A stretch of 64,000 bases of DNA from Fodinibius sp034521915 (GCF_034521915.1 NZ_JAXHLU010000015.1:62001-126000), one strand, 5' to 3'. Shown: positions 26,491-36,177, numbered from the stretch's first letter. Notes: generated by a model from the letters alone, not told the origin. Made by a program: numbers and translations.

Positions 26491-27298
26491 AATGGGCGGG
26501 ACCTTCGAGTTTAATATTGTTATAGGTGTTTGATTCGGAATCAAATGAAAAGTGCACTGATAATACGCCCCCTTTTGTTTTTACTGAATATTTCTGGCCC
26601 GATGTGCTGCTATCTTGCAGATGATGCCAGACGAGGGCAGAGGCGATAGCCCCGGTTCCGCATGCCAGCGTTAAATCTTCCACACCTCGTTCGTAGGTTT
26701 GGAGTTCGAGGGTTGTTGAATCATTACCATAGATAAAATTAACGTTTGTACCTTTCGGCTCAAATTTTTTGTGGTAACGAAATTGTTTCCCTTCGGCAAC
26801 AAGTTGTTCCTCTTGTTCCAGTTTAGCTTTGGTAGTCTTTTTTACCAGATGTTCGGTACCGGTATGGATAGCATACAGGGTTTCTCCGCTAATGGTTTTT
26901 TCATTAACTGATGCTTCCATCGGAAAGGAAATAATGACCGAACCGGGATCCTGAACATTAGCTTTGTAGATATTATCGTGCACATTGAATTGGTGTTTTT
27001 TATCAAATCCCAGGGAGTAAGCAAACAGTGCCATACATCGGGCACCGTTGCCGCACATGCCGGCGTCGCTACCATCAGGATTGCGATAAAACATTGTATA
27101 ATCGATATTTTCGTGTTCAGGTGGAAATAACGCCAAAATACCGTCAGAACCGACGCCAAATTTACGGTCACAAATATTGGGTGCAAGCGAAATCAGCTCA
27201 TCTTTGGAAAATGATTTTGAGCGATTATCAATTACGACAAAATCATTGCCAGCCGCCTGCATTTTTGTAAATGATATGTCGCGATCCGTTGTATCCAT
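26462..27298 (-). CDS. dapF: Diaminopimelate epimerase
   Basis: 278 residues. It has the N-terminal FTKMQAAGNDFVVIDN motif and the two catalytic cysteines, in GMCGNGARCMALF near residue 83 and in LACGTGAIASALVW near residue 212. It converts LL- to meso-diaminopimelate for lysine and peptidoglycan synthesis. Its ATG overlaps the holB stop by one base (TAATG), and its 3' end overlaps the plug gene, so holB, dapF and plug form one leftward operon. Confidence 0.95.
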   Translation of the reverse strand: MDTTDRDISFTKMQAAGNDFVVIDNRSKSFSKDELISLAPNICDRKFGVGSDGILALFPPEHENIDYTMFYRNPDGSDAGMCGNGARCMALFAYSLGFDKKHQFNVHDNIYKANVQDPGSVIISFPMEASVNEKTISGETLYAIHTGTEHLVKKTTKAKLEQEEQLVAEGKQFRYHKKFEPKGTNVNFIYGNDSTTLELQTYERGVEDLTLACGTGAIASALVWHHLQDSSTSGQKYSVKTKGGVLSVHFSFDSESNTYNNIKLEGPAHFVFKGIYLQ

Positions 27299-28500
27299 TA
27301 TTCAGAAAAAGCGGGTAAATGTTTCCAGGATTCTTGTTTGTTGATGGTGGGATCATTGCCTCGCATCAGACTGGAAAATCGAAAGGCCAAGGACGTGAAA
27401 ATGAGTTTTGGCTGTACGTTACGATAAACCATCGGCTTGCATTCATTAACCTGTTCGATCATATCCTCAAGCCGTGCATCGGTCATTGTCTCGCAGAACT
27501 TTTGAATTACATCGAGTTGATCAGCATTAGTAATTAGTTTTTTACTCTTCGTTGATCGATAAACGAGTAAATCGCGCAGGAAAACTTCCATGACATTCAG
27601 GATAGCAATTTGCCCCTCAAGATTCTCCTGACTCTGCCAGTCTTGTGCTGTTTGCGTAATATTAACGGCATCCTGCGAATAAGAATACCTCAAATATTCG
27701 ATAATGGCCTCCCGTGTACTTTTAAGGGTATCAACATCAAAAAAGCGGGTCATTGCATAATTACCACCCGAAACTCGTGCCAGATATGCAGCTTCATTTT
27801 CATCTACTCCATCTTGCTCAATAAGTGCACGCTCAATCTCTTTCGTTTTTAATGGTGACAGCTGAATGTGTTGGCAGCGCGAGATGATTGTGGGTAGCAG
27901 GGCTTCGGTATTATCAGTCGTAAGCAGAAAGATGAGATCTTCAGCCGGTTCCTCAAGTAGTTTTAAAAATGAGTTAGCAGCTTCTTTCTTCATGCTTTCT
28001 ATACCGGTCATGATGATGACCGTTTTTTGCCCTTCGTTGGGTTTGTAATAAGCGGCGGGACGAATTTCTTCCCTGAAATAGTCGATGGGATAAAAAGCAC
28101 GCTTGTTTTTGGTGCTTTCTTCGTTAGTGAGTGACGGACGGAGACTAAAATCTACAATTTCATAGGGATCTTCGCGCAATAACTCCAAACGTTCGCGCAA
28201 CTCTTCTACCGATACATCGGTAGGAACCGGCAAAAATACGTGGATATCGGGATGTGTAAACCATGATGATTTCTTTGAAAAAGCTTGATCTCCCAAATCA
28301 GTAAGATGATTAACGCCATTAAGGACTTCTGCAAAAGCAAGAGCAAAGGCAGTTTTTCCGATACCCGGAGGCCCAGAAAAGAGGTAGGAGTGACTGATGC
28401 GTCCCGAATGGATGATGCGGTCGATTTGCTCGCGGGCAAATTTTTGACCCACCAGGCGGCGATCACCGAAATTAAATGTAAGATCTTTGTAGTCAATCAT
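27298..28500 (-). CDS. holB: DNA polymerase III delta' subunit
   Basis: 400 residues. It has an AAA+ clamp-loader fold with Walker A GPPGIGKT at 43-50, SYLFSGPPG at the start, and SFLKLLEEPAEDLIFLLTTDN and ISRCQHIQLSPL downstream, the usual delta'/gamma signature. Unlike E. coli delta' it keeps an intact P-loop. It is part of the clamp loader that places the sliding clamp on DNA. It begins 5 bases after ccmB and ends on the dapF start. Confidence 0.9.
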   Translation of the reverse strand: MIDYKDLTFNFGDRRLVGQKFAREQIDRIIHSGRISHSYLFSGPPGIGKTAFALAFAEVLNGVNHLTDLGDQAFSKKSSWFTHPDIHVFLPVPTDVSVEELRERLELLREDPYEIVDFSLRPSLTNEESTKNKRAFYPIDYFREEIRPAAYYKPNEGQKTVIIMTGIESMKKEAANSFLKLLEEPAEDLIFLLTTDNTEALLPTIISRCQHIQLSPLKTKEIERALIEQDGVDENEAAYLARVSGGNYAMTRFFDVDTLKSTREAIIEYLRYSYSQDAVNITQTAQDWQSQENLEGQIAILNVMEVFLRDLLVYRSTKSKKLITNADQLDVIQKFCETMTDARLEDMIEQVNECKPMVYRNVQPKLIFTSLAFRFSSLMRGNDPTINKQESWKHLPAFSE

Positions 28501-28505
28501 GATGT

Positions 28506-29174
28506 TTATTCTTCAAAAATGTAATCAAAAAGTAAAATTCCTGCCGTAATGGTTACGCCGGCATATCCCAACAAAGCCCAAAAATCATTGAGGTAATTAT
28601 CGGTAAATCCATCAATAAGTGCCGCTTTGGTCGTTCGCACGAGAATAAGAATTAACGGAAAAAGCAGCGGTATGCTGAGGACTGAAAAGATAGCACCTTT
28701 TCGATCGGCCTGCGAGACAATGGCTCCCAGCATGGTGGACACCCCGGATAATCCCGCGGTGCCAAAAAGCAGTACCAAAATAAGTGCGAGCATATCGGCG
28801 ATGGGCATCCCCAGCAGAAATATGTAAAGTAAAAAGGTAACCAGATTTACGGCTAGAGTGAACAGAAAATTATAGCACAATTTGCCTACAAAAACTTCTG
28901 AGGCATTGCTGTGGATACGAAGCAGGTCAAAGGTTTTACGGTCGGTTTCCATCACAAAAGAACGCGAGAGGCTCGATAGTGCGGCGAAGAGAATGACAAT
29001 CCAAACAAGGGCACTTTTGGGAGTAGGAGCTAGTTGCTCAGCATTGAGAGCAAAAAGAATGAGCAACAGGGATGCTCCAACGAACGCCAGTACGGTATTA
29101 ATGGCATACCTTGACCGAAGCTCCGTTTGTAAATCTTTGGCTAATACTGCCGATATTCCTTGTAAGAAATCCAT
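28506..29174 (-). CDS. ccmB: Heme exporter permease CcmB
   Basis: About 222 residues with six predicted membrane segments, including TVLAFVGASLLLILFALN, ALVWIVILFAALSSLSRSF, LVTFLLYIFLLGMP and IPLLFPLILILVRTT. ETDRKTFDLLRI follows the second segment, the conserved E-x-x-x-x-xxDxL region of CcmB. It is part of the CcmAB ABC transporter used in cytochrome c maturation. The ATG at 29174 is preferred over a TTG at 29180. No ccmA, ccmC or ccmE is nearby, and upstream lies the divergent ptsN-like gene. Confidence 0.88.
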   Translation of the reverse strand: MDFLQGISAVLAKDLQTELRSRYAINTVLAFVGASLLLILFALNAEQLAPTPKSALVWIVILFAALSSLSRSFVMETDRKTFDLLRIHSNASEVFVGKLCYNFLFTLAVNLVTFLLYIFLLGMPIADMLALILVLLFGTAGLSGVSTMLGAIVSQADRKGAIFSVLSIPLLFPLILILVRTTKAALIDGFTDNYLNDFWALLGYAGVTITAGILLFDYIFEE

Positions 29175-29322
29175 CAGCAAAGTTTACAAAATTTGTTCCC
29201 AACAATTAAACTGAAATGTAAATTTCGGGATCATAAATTGGTGTGGTAATTAAGTTGTAACAGATGAAAAACGATGAGTATATTTGAACTGCATATGAAA
29301 TACATAATTTAGATTTTTTCGC

Positions 29323-29793
29323 ATGAATATTTTCAGCTTATTGAATGAAGAAACTGTATTACCAAATCTGAAAGCCAAGGACAAAGCTGAGATATTGGAT
29401 AAAATGATATCCTCATTAGAAGATATGGTACCTGATGGGGAGATTGAGGAAATAAGAGAGGCTGTATTTGAGCGCGAGCGCATTATGTCTACGGGGGTTG
29501 GCAAAGGCTTGGCTATTCCGCACGGTAAAGCATCAGGAATTACGCAGACTTATGCAGCATTTGCCATTTTAAAAGAACCGGTTGATTACGAAGCTATCGA
29601 CAGTGAACCGGTAAATATGGTTTTTCTGTTGGTTGGTCCACAAGCCAGCAATAACTTGCATATAAAAATGCTGAGCCGTATCTCAAGACTGATGAATAAT
29701 ACTGAATTTAGGGAACGACTGCGTAGCTGTTCTACAGCGGAAGAAATTATTGAAGCTTTTAAAAAAGAAGAGCACGTTGCGCTGAATGGTTAA
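29323..29793 (+). CDS. PTS EIIA component (EIIA-Ntr/fructose type)
   Basis: 156 residues. The phosphorylatable histidine is in GKGLAIPHGKASG near residue 65, and the rest matches the EIIA-Fru/Ntr fold (VYEAIDSEPVNMVFLLVGPQ, LSRISRLMNNTEFRERL). There are no PTS membrane components nearby, so it is more likely the regulatory nitrogen-type PtsN than a sugar transporter part. It lies 30 bases before the dacB ATG and upstream of a sigma-54 response regulator, a neighbourhood that also suggests regulation. Confidence 0.88.
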   Translation: MNIFSLLNEETVLPNLKAKDKAEILDKMISSLEDMVPDGEIEEIREAVFERERIMSTGVGKGLAIPHGKASGITQTYAAFAILKEPVDYEAIDSEPVNMVFLLVGPQASNNLHIKMLSRISRLMNNTEFRERLRSCSTAEEIIEAFKKEEHVALNG

Positions 29794-29823
29794 AATTTGT
29801 ACAAAGCAATAAAGTTGAGATTT

Positions 29824-31293
29824 ATGTCTCAAAAAAAATCTATTTGTTTGGGTGCAGGGGTGCTTTGCGCACTTTTGTTTACAATCGGTACTGTTCAGGC
29901 ACAGCAAATTATTTTCTCACCTGATGTTGTTAACACCATCGAAAATAGCCGCGCCAACGATGCTTTTTGGTCGGTTATTGTTCGTGATACAACGGGCAAG
30001 ATTTTAGAAGGATATAATTTTGAAAAGCTGGTACGTCCTGCATCCAATTTAAAACTGTTGACATCTGCGGCAATTTTAGATGAATTGGGGCCCGATTATC
30101 AGTTCCAAACAAAAATGTACGGCATTGGTAAACAGGTAGATGATACCTGGCAGGGTGATATCATAATTCGTGGCGTCGGGGATCCATCCATAAGCGGAGA
30201 GTTTTATAGGGATGATCGTTTTCATGTGTTTGATAAATTTTTTTCAGCGCTTTATGACAGAGGCATTCGCAAAATTGACGGCAACTTGATTGGCAGTGAT
30301 TCCTTCTTTGATCAACAGCCGTACCCCAAGGGATGGAGCTGGGAAGATCTTTCATTCTATTATGGGGTGGAGATCAATGCTTTGTCATTTAATAATAATG
30401 CCGTAGATCTGACTGTATATGCCCGGGGAAACGTGGGTGAAAAACCGGAAATTGAATGGTTCCCGTTTGATACGGATTATGTGAATTTTATTAATAATCA
30501 GGTGATTACACCTGCTGATACGGAATACGATGAGTTTTATCGCCGAAAGCCCGGTACCAATACCATTGTATTGGGCAGTAAATTGCCTAAGGGATATGTT
30601 GAAAAGGAGTCGCTTTCGATAGATGATGCACCTCTCTTTTTTCTGGATACTTTCAAAAAGTATCTCGAGGATGGAAATATTGAACTTAGCGGTGGCATCA
30701 TTGTAGATAGTAAACCCCAAGAGTGGAACCGAAATAGATATCAACAGTTGGCGGAACATGTGTCGGTACCTTTGGATTCTATGTTTACGCAATTGAATAA
30801 AGAGAGTGATAACTTTTATGCTGAAATGCTGCTTAAAACGGCTGCTGCTGAGCACTTTGATGCCGCGGGTAGTACTGAGCTGGGCATAAGTTTGGTAAAA
30901 GATTTTGCCAAATCTATGAAAGTGGACACTACACATCTTGAAATGCAGGATGCCTCGGGCATGGCAGCGGCTACCTTGTTAAAAACGGAGGATTTAAATC
31001 AGTTGTTGGTAGAGATGAGAACCCATCCATACTTTGATGTTTATAAAAACAGTTTGCCTGTCGCTGGAGAGGATGGCTCATTAAAAAATCGATTTGTAAA
31101 TTCTCCCCTCAACGGAAAAGTATTTGGGAAAACAGGTTATGTTTCTGGTGTACGCAGCTTAAGTGGCTATATGAAAGGTATTTCGGGCAGGCCGTTAGTA
31201 TTCTCGGTGGTAACAAATAACTATACCGAAAAGACGTCTTATGTCGATACCATTCAGGAACAGATTTTAGAAAATATTTACGCAAAATATTAA
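29824..31293 (+). CDS. dacB: D-alanyl-D-alanine carboxypeptidase/endopeptidase (PBP4 family)
   Basis: 489 residues from the ATG at 29824, with a clean signal peptide (GAGVLCALLFTIGTVQAQ). The penicillin-binding motifs are all present: SNLK at 74-77 (SxxK), SDN in KESDNFYAEM (SxN) and FGKTGYVSG (KTG). It is a periplasmic peptidase that trims or cleaves peptidoglycan crosslinks. An in-frame TTG at 29797 would add nine residues in front of the signal peptide and is less likely. The response regulator starts 7 bases after its stop. Confidence 0.93.
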   Translation: MSQKKSICLGAGVLCALLFTIGTVQAQQIIFSPDVVNTIENSRANDAFWSVIVRDTTGKILEGYNFEKLVRPASNLKLLTSAAILDELGPDYQFQTKMYGIGKQVDDTWQGDIIIRGVGDPSISGEFYRDDRFHVFDKFFSALYDRGIRKIDGNLIGSDSFFDQQPYPKGWSWEDLSFYYGVEINALSFNNNAVDLTVYARGNVGEKPEIEWFPFDTDYVNFINNQVITPADTEYDEFYRRKPGTNTIVLGSKLPKGYVEKESLSIDDAPLFFLDTFKKYLEDGNIELSGGIIVDSKPQEWNRNRYQQLAEHVSVPLDSMFTQLNKESDNFYAEMLLKTAAAEHFDAAGSTELGISLVKDFAKSMKVDTTHLEMQDASGMAAATLLKTEDLNQLLVEMRTHPYFDVYKNSLPVAGEDGSLKNRFVNSPLNGKVFGKTGYVSGVRSLSGYMKGISGRPLVFSVVTNNYTEKTSYVDTIQEQILENIYAKY

Positions 31294-31300
31294 GCATCCG

Positions 31301-32674
31301 ATGTCTGACAAAAAACCAACTATTCTAATAACGGATGACGAAAAAAGCATCCGGAATTCACTGCGAGATATCCTCGAATTTGAAGATTATGCTGTGCTTG
31401 AAGCAGAAAATGGGGAGGAGGTTTTTGATCTGCTGGATGAAAATCGAGTAGATTTGATGTTGTTGGATATTAAAATGCACGGTATGGACGGGATTGAGAT
31501 TCTTTCCAAATTGAAGGAGGAGAATTATCAGTTTCCGGTTATTATGATTTCGGGTCACGGCAATATTGAAATTGCCGTAGAGGCTACGAAAAAAGGTGCT
31601 TTTGACTTTATTGAGAAACCCCCGGATTTAAATCGATTGCTGGTGAGTGTGCGTAACGCACTTGATCAGCATCGCCTGTCCGAAGAAAACAGGTCAATAA
31701 AATCGCGCCTCCCAGATGTACCCGAAATTATTGGCGAAAGCGATGCGATTAAAAAGATCAAGCAGACGATCGACAAGGTGGCGCAAACGAATTCCCGGGT
31801 GATGATTACCGGTGAAAATGGAACGGGGAAAGAGCTTGTGGCCCGTTGGATTCACGAGAAAAGTGATCGCAGTAATGGTTCTTTTGTGGATGTTAACTGT
31901 GCAGCGATCCCCGCTGATTTGCTGGAGAGTGAGCTTTTTGGACACGAAAAAGGAGCTTTTACCGGAGCCAGCAGCCAGCGTATTGGTAAGTTTGAGCAGG
32001 CTGATGGTGGGACGCTTTTTTTGGATGAAGTCGGAGACATGAGTCCCGATGCCCAGGCGAAAGTGCTGCGGGCATTGCAGGAAAATGCTATTGTTCGGGT
32101 GGGGGGCTCCAAAAAAATATCAGTTGATGTTCGGGTGATTTCGGCGACTAATAAGAATCTTTTGGATGAAATAGAAACCGGTGGGTTCCGTGAGGATTTG
32201 TATCATCGATTAAATGTGATTCCTATCCATGTGCCGCCGTTGCGAAAACGAAGTGAAGATATCCCGTTGTTAGCTAAAGACTGCCTTCAGAAATTGGCTG
32301 AAAAGGATATCATGTTTTCTGGGGTTAGCTTCACAGATGAGGCACTTGAGGAACTTAAAAAACAGAATTGGTCTGGTAATGTCCGTGAGCTCCAGAACGG
32401 CATCGAGCGGTTGGGATTGCTGGCTGATGATTCGGAGATAAACAAAGAAGATGTACAGGCACTAACGCTTTCAGGAGGCAAAAAAAGTGACACGTTTACT
32501 GATTTAGCGGATAATGTTGAGAGCTTCCAAAAGTTTAAGGAATCGGCCGAACGGTTATTTCTGATTCGTAAACTGGAGGAAAACGACTGGAATATTTCTC
32601 AAACGGCTGAAGCGATTGATATCCAGCGCAGTCATATGTATAACAAAATGAAAAAATACGATATTGAGCGTTGA
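31301..32674 (+). CDS. Sigma-54-dependent response regulator (NtrC family)
   Basis: 457 residues. The receiver domain is at 1-120 with the phosphorylated Asp at 56 (LMLLDIKM) and Lys 106. The AAA+ domain has Walker A GENGTGKE (171-178) and the sigma-54-contacting GAFTGA loop at 218-223, followed by GGTLFLDEVGDM. The C-terminus has a Fis-type helix-turn-helix (NISQTAEAIDIQRSHMYNKMKK). It activates sigma-54 promoters on phosphorylation. No partner histidine kinase is encoded in the window. It is 7 bases after dacB and may be co-transcribed with it. Confidence 0.93.
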   Translation: MSDKKPTILITDDEKSIRNSLRDILEFEDYAVLEAENGEEVFDLLDENRVDLMLLDIKMHGMDGIEILSKLKEENYQFPVIMISGHGNIEIAVEATKKGAFDFIEKPPDLNRLLVSVRNALDQHRLSEENRSIKSRLPDVPEIIGESDAIKKIKQTIDKVAQTNSRVMITGENGTGKELVARWIHEKSDRSNGSFVDVNCAAIPADLLESELFGHEKGAFTGASSQRIGKFEQADGGTLFLDEVGDMSPDAQAKVLRALQENAIVRVGGSKKISVDVRVISATNKNLLDEIETGGFREDLYHRLNVIPIHVPPLRKRSEDIPLLAKDCLQKLAEKDIMFSGVSFTDEALEELKKQNWSGNVRELQNGIERLGLLADDSEINKEDVQALTLSGGKKSDTFTDLADNVESFQKFKESAERLFLIRKLEENDWNISQTAEAIDIQRSHMYNKMKKYDIER

Positions 32675-32767
32675 TCATACGCAATAAGAGTATGAAGACC
32701 TGTTAATAAGTTCACCTTTTAGCGGATTTTGAACAAATCATAATTTATTATCTAATACCGACTACTA

Positions 32768-33662
32768 ATGTCAGCGAATATAATAGACGGCAAAAAAGTT
32801 GCACAATTAACACGAGACGAAGTTCGAAAAGATGTTGATGATTGGATGGAAACGGGCAATCGTCCACCCTTTTTACAAGTAGTGCTTGTTGGAAACAATC
32901 CCGCATCGGATGTATATGTGGGTGCCAAAACAAGAGCATGCAAAGAAGTTGGAATTGAAACCGACACTATGCGTTTGCCGGATACCGTTTCGGCTAAAGA
33001 GTTAAAAGCTACCATTCATAAATTAAATAATGATGATTCGGTAGATGGTATTCTGGTTCAGCTGCCGCTACCTAACCATCTTTCAGCACATGATGTTATT
33101 GAATCTATAGACTACCGAAAAGATGTGGACGGCTTTCATCCCATGAATGTAGGTCGGTTAACTGTTGGGCCAACCAAGCTTTAGATCATGTACGCCCGCC
33201 GGAATTATTGAACTTTTCAAACACTATAGTATTCCCACAAAAGGAAAGCATGCCGTAGTTGTTGGCGCCAGTAATATTGTAGGACGGCCGATATCAATAC
33301 TGTTGAATAAAGAAAGCGGAGAACAAGGTAAAGCTACAACGACTGTCTGTCACAAATATACTAAAGATCTTACCCAACATACCATAGGAGCTGATATTTT
33401 GGTCGTTGCAGCGGGACAACCGGAGCTCATAAAAGCAGAGATGGTAAAAGAAGGGGTGGTCGTTATTGATGTGGGGATCAATCGTGTAGCGGATGAAACC
33501 AAAGAAAAAGGATACACGCTTGTTGGCGACTGTGATTTTGAAAGCGTTAAAGAAAAGGCCAGCTGGATTACGCCTGTGCCCGGGGGCGTAGGGCCCATGA
33601 CCGTAGCTATGCTGATGAAAAACACGTTGCTTGCTGCCAAGAAGTCGATTTATCCAGAATAG
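32768..33662 (+). pseudogene. folD: Methylenetetrahydrofolate dehydrogenase/cyclohydrolase, broken by a single-base insertion
   Basis: The first frame (32768-33184) carries the FolD N-terminal domain with PPFLQVVLVGNNPASDVYVGAKTRAC and VDGILVQLPLP, then runs into a premature stop after VGRLTVG. The second frame continues exactly with GQPSFRSCTPAGIIELF and VVVGASNIVGRPISILL, through PGGVGPMTVAML to 33662. The reads join if one G is removed from GGG at 33167-33169. Both halves are otherwise conserved, so the break is recent or a sequencing error. The enzyme interconverts 5,10-methylene- and 10-formyl-THF, which is usually essential. Confidence 0.9.
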
Positions 33663-33674
33663 AGAAAAAAATAG

Positions 33675-33705
33675 GACTTACTAAACTTCTAAAGTTTAGT
33701 AAGTC
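33675..33705 (-). terminator. Perfect 14-bp hairpin, terminator for the leftward genes
   Basis: GACTTACTAAACTT (33675-33688) pairs perfectly with AAGTTTAGTAAGTC (33692-33705) around a 3-base loop. On the minus strand it is followed by TATTTTTTT, so it ends the GH97/orphan transcript. It also lies just after folD. Confidence 0.8.
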
Positions 33706-33725
33706 TGTTAAAGCTGTAGCTCTCC

Positions 33726-34022
33726 TTACAAACACTCGCTGGGATTTTCGGGATCTGTATAGCAGGAATCGGACGTCAGGCTTCTGCTGAATTGTAGATC
33801 TTGGTCGAGTTTCTCGAGAAATGTGTGAATCTTCTCTTTTGAAGTCCAGCGTTCATGATTATCACTTAGTAGTGGTAGATTATCATGAGATATACCATTG
33901 GGGAGGGAATAAGAACTTTGCTTTCCGACATCAATAATCTCGTGAGCCACGACCATATCTTCTAATTTATCTTGAACCCAGCGCGTAAAGGAATCTGAAT
34001 TTTGATAGTAAAATCTGAACAT
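33726..34022 (-). CDS. Small hypothetical protein, unrecognised
   Basis: 98 residues, soluble, with no signal peptide. It starts MFRFYYQNSDSFTRW and has a charged middle (SKEKIHTFLEKLDQDLQF) and a C-terminal pair of cysteines (DSCYTDPENPSECL). The ATG is 27 bases after the GH97 stop on the same strand, and a hairpin terminator closes the pair, so co-transcription is likely. Family and role not recognised. Confidence 0.5.
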   Translation of the reverse strand: MFRFYYQNSDSFTRWVQDKLEDMVVAHEIIDVGKQSSYSLPNGISHDNLPLLSDNHERWTSKEKIHTFLEKLDQDLQFSRSLTSDSCYTDPENPSECL

Positions 34023-34049
34023 AATATTCTGTTTTAAACTTGGTACTCT

Positions 34050-36167
34050 TTACAACATTTCAAAACTGATAGCGGTTCCACCACCCGGAGCCATCCAAAG
34101 CTCAAGTACCGTATTACGGTCAACTTCCTTGGTATCAATTTCATAAGCAGTGGGATTTTCTTCCCAATGCGCATTTTGCCCGTCTTTGTATATTCTAGCT
34201 TCGTAGGTTTTATCAGCATCTAAAAAGTCGAGTGATACTTCTACGGTACGCTCATTTTCATCTGTTACAGCACCAAGAAACCAGTTATTGCTGCCTTTTT
34301 CTTTTCGGGCAGTCACTACATAATCACCAATGTTGGCATCCAGAACATGTGAGGCATCCCAATCCACAGCAACATCACGAATGAATTGGAACATGGGATG
34401 AAAATCTCCGCTATCCGTCAAGTAATTTTCCGGTAAGTCAGCGGCCATCTGCATAGGGCTGTAAAGCACCACATAAAGTGCCAACTGATTAGCCAATGTA
34501 GAACCAACTTGTTCGTCATCGCTATACTTATCAAAGGTAATATCAAAGATACCGGGAGTATAATCGATGGGCCCACTTAATACGCGTGTAAAAGGCAGAA
34601 TAGTCGTATGTTTGGGTGGCATGCCTTCGCTCCAGGCGTTGTATTCCATTCCGCGCACTCCTTCGCGGGTCATCATATTGGGATAGGTGCGGCGCAAACC
34701 AGTTCCTTTAATAGGTTCATGAGCATTAATTCCAATCTGATATTCAGCTGCTTTTTCCAATACTTTACGGTAGTGGCGAACCATCCATTGCCCGTGATGA
34801 TATTCGCCATTGGGGATAATACCGCCGGCATATCCCGTTTTTACATGATGAATACCCAGATCATGATAGAGCTGGAATGCAGTATCGAGCCTGGTTTCGT
34901 AATGGGCAGCTTGTCCTGATGTTTCGTGATGACCAACGAGTGCCACATTATTAGCCTTCGCGTAATCAACTACCTCTTGCAGATTAAAATCGGGGTAGGG
35001 CGTGGTAAAGTCGAAAAATCCCAGCGAATCGGTGCCCCAGTACTCCCAGCCGGTATTCCAGCCTTCGATTAGCAGCCCTTTAATATCTGCTTTACTGTTA
35101 AAATCAATATACTGTTTTGCATTTTCAGTAGTAGCCCCGTGGGTTGATCCTCCTTTATCACCAAAAGAACCTTCTGCCGTTTCTTCTATACCCCAAGTCG
35201 ATTTTCCGAGTTGCATCTCCCACCAAATACCGGTGTATTTCATCGGTTCTATCCATGAGGTGTCTTCTAATTTATTTGGATCATTAAGGTTTTGAAGGAT
35301 AAAGGATTCGGCCAGATCACCGGCGTTTTCTCCAACTTGAATGGTGCGCCATGGAGTAGAAAATGGAGCTTTGGTTTTTACTTTGGTGCCATCAGCCCAG
35401 GGGACGAGTTCACTAACTAATGTTAAATCCTCCCTTACACCCAGCGTCATTCCGGCATAATCGGTTAAGTTTGCTTCGTGAAAACTTAAAAATACTCCAT
35501 CTTCTGTCTTCATTGTGATCGGAGTATTTGCTGCATTAAAGTTTTCGATCTGACGATCAACGCGTTCGTTTTCGCCGGCGTATTCAGATGCGTCAATTTC
35601 GCTGACTTTTGTTTGTTTGTAATTATACTCGTAGCTGTCGTAATCGGCAGGAATCCACCAGCTGGTATGATCGCCGGTAAGAGCAAATTCGGTTTGTTCA
35701 TCCATAATAAACAAGCTGTCAGCCATCGATTCTTGAGCGGGAAATTCAAAACGGAATCCAAGCCCATCATCAAAAACTCTGAAGCGAAGATGTACAACCC
35801 TTTGGGGATCAGCTGTCTCTTTTAGAGATACCAACAGTTCATTATAGTGATTCCGAATTTCTTTTTGTTCTCCCCAAACCGGTTGCCAGGTTTCGTCAAA
35901 AGATCGCCTTTCAACACTTGTGATTTGTAAATCGTCTTTTAAAGGAGGAAGGTTTTTGAATTCAAATCCCAAGCCCGAAGTGTCAATAATCTGTTCTTCA
36001 CCATACTGCACCGTGTATTGAGGATTTCCAGAATCAGAAAGAGAGAATGTGACTGATAGGTTTCCATCCGGAGAAGAAACAGTCGATAATTTATTCATTA
36101 TATCGCAACTAAAAATTAAAAGAGAACTAACAATTGCGAACGAAAGCGCTTTCAAATAATGCATCAT
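34050..36167 (-). CDS. Glycoside hydrolase family 97 (alpha-glucosidase/galactosidase type)
   Basis: 705 residues. The signal peptide ends SLLIFSCDIM with a lipobox cysteine. The N-terminal beta-sandwich (VSSPDGNLSVTFSLSD) is followed by a TIM barrel with EGWNTGWEYWG, HVKTGYAGG, NAHEPIKGTGLRRTYPN and GMEYNAW, then a C-terminal beta domain. This pattern matches the SusB/GH97 family. HVKTGYAGG has no Asp at the position where retaining members place a nucleophile, so it looks like the inverting subgroup (my reading). It likely trims oligosaccharides at the periplasm or cell surface. There is no SusCD pair nearby. Confidence 0.88.
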   Translation of the reverse strand: MMHYLKALSFAIVSSLLIFSCDIMNKLSTVSSPDGNLSVTFSLSDSGNPQYTVQYGEEQIIDTSGLGFEFKNLPPLKDDLQITSVERRSFDETWQPVWGEQKEIRNHYNELLVSLKETADPQRVVHLRFRVFDDGLGFRFEFPAQESMADSLFIMDEQTEFALTGDHTSWWIPADYDSYEYNYKQTKVSEIDASEYAGENERVDRQIENFNAANTPITMKTEDGVFLSFHEANLTDYAGMTLGVREDLTLVSELVPWADGTKVKTKAPFSTPWRTIQVGENAGDLAESFILQNLNDPNKLEDTSWIEPMKYTGIWWEMQLGKSTWGIEETAEGSFGDKGGSTHGATTENAKQYIDFNSKADIKGLLIEGWNTGWEYWGTDSLGFFDFTTPYPDFNLQEVVDYAKANNVALVGHHETSGQAAHYETRLDTAFQLYHDLGIHHVKTGYAGGIIPNGEYHHGQWMVRHYRKVLEKAAEYQIGINAHEPIKGTGLRRTYPNMMTREGVRGMEYNAWSEGMPPKHTTILPFTRVLSGPIDYTPGIFDITFDKYSDDEQVGSTLANQLALYVVLYSPMQMAADLPENYLTDSGDFHPMFQFIRDVAVDWDASHVLDANIGDYVVTARKEKGSNNWFLGAVTDENERTVEVSLDFLDADKTYEARIYKDGQNAHWEENPTAYEIDTKEVDRNTVLELWMAPGGGTAISFEML
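36142..36153. promoter_or_regulatory. Perfect GAAAGCGCTTTC palindrome in the 5' end of the GH97 gene
   Basis: A 12-bp perfect palindrome lying in codons 6-9 of the GH97 frame. It resembles operators of LacI-family sugar regulators (AAAGCGCTTT core). Coding constraint can also give it, so the regulatory reading is tentative. Confidence 0.35.
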
Positions 36168-36177
36168 AAGTAAACTG

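Noticed and set aside
29797..29823. TTG start extending dacB upstream
   Set aside because: The signal peptide begins cleanly at the ATG 29824, and the extra nine residues have no supporting ribosome site.
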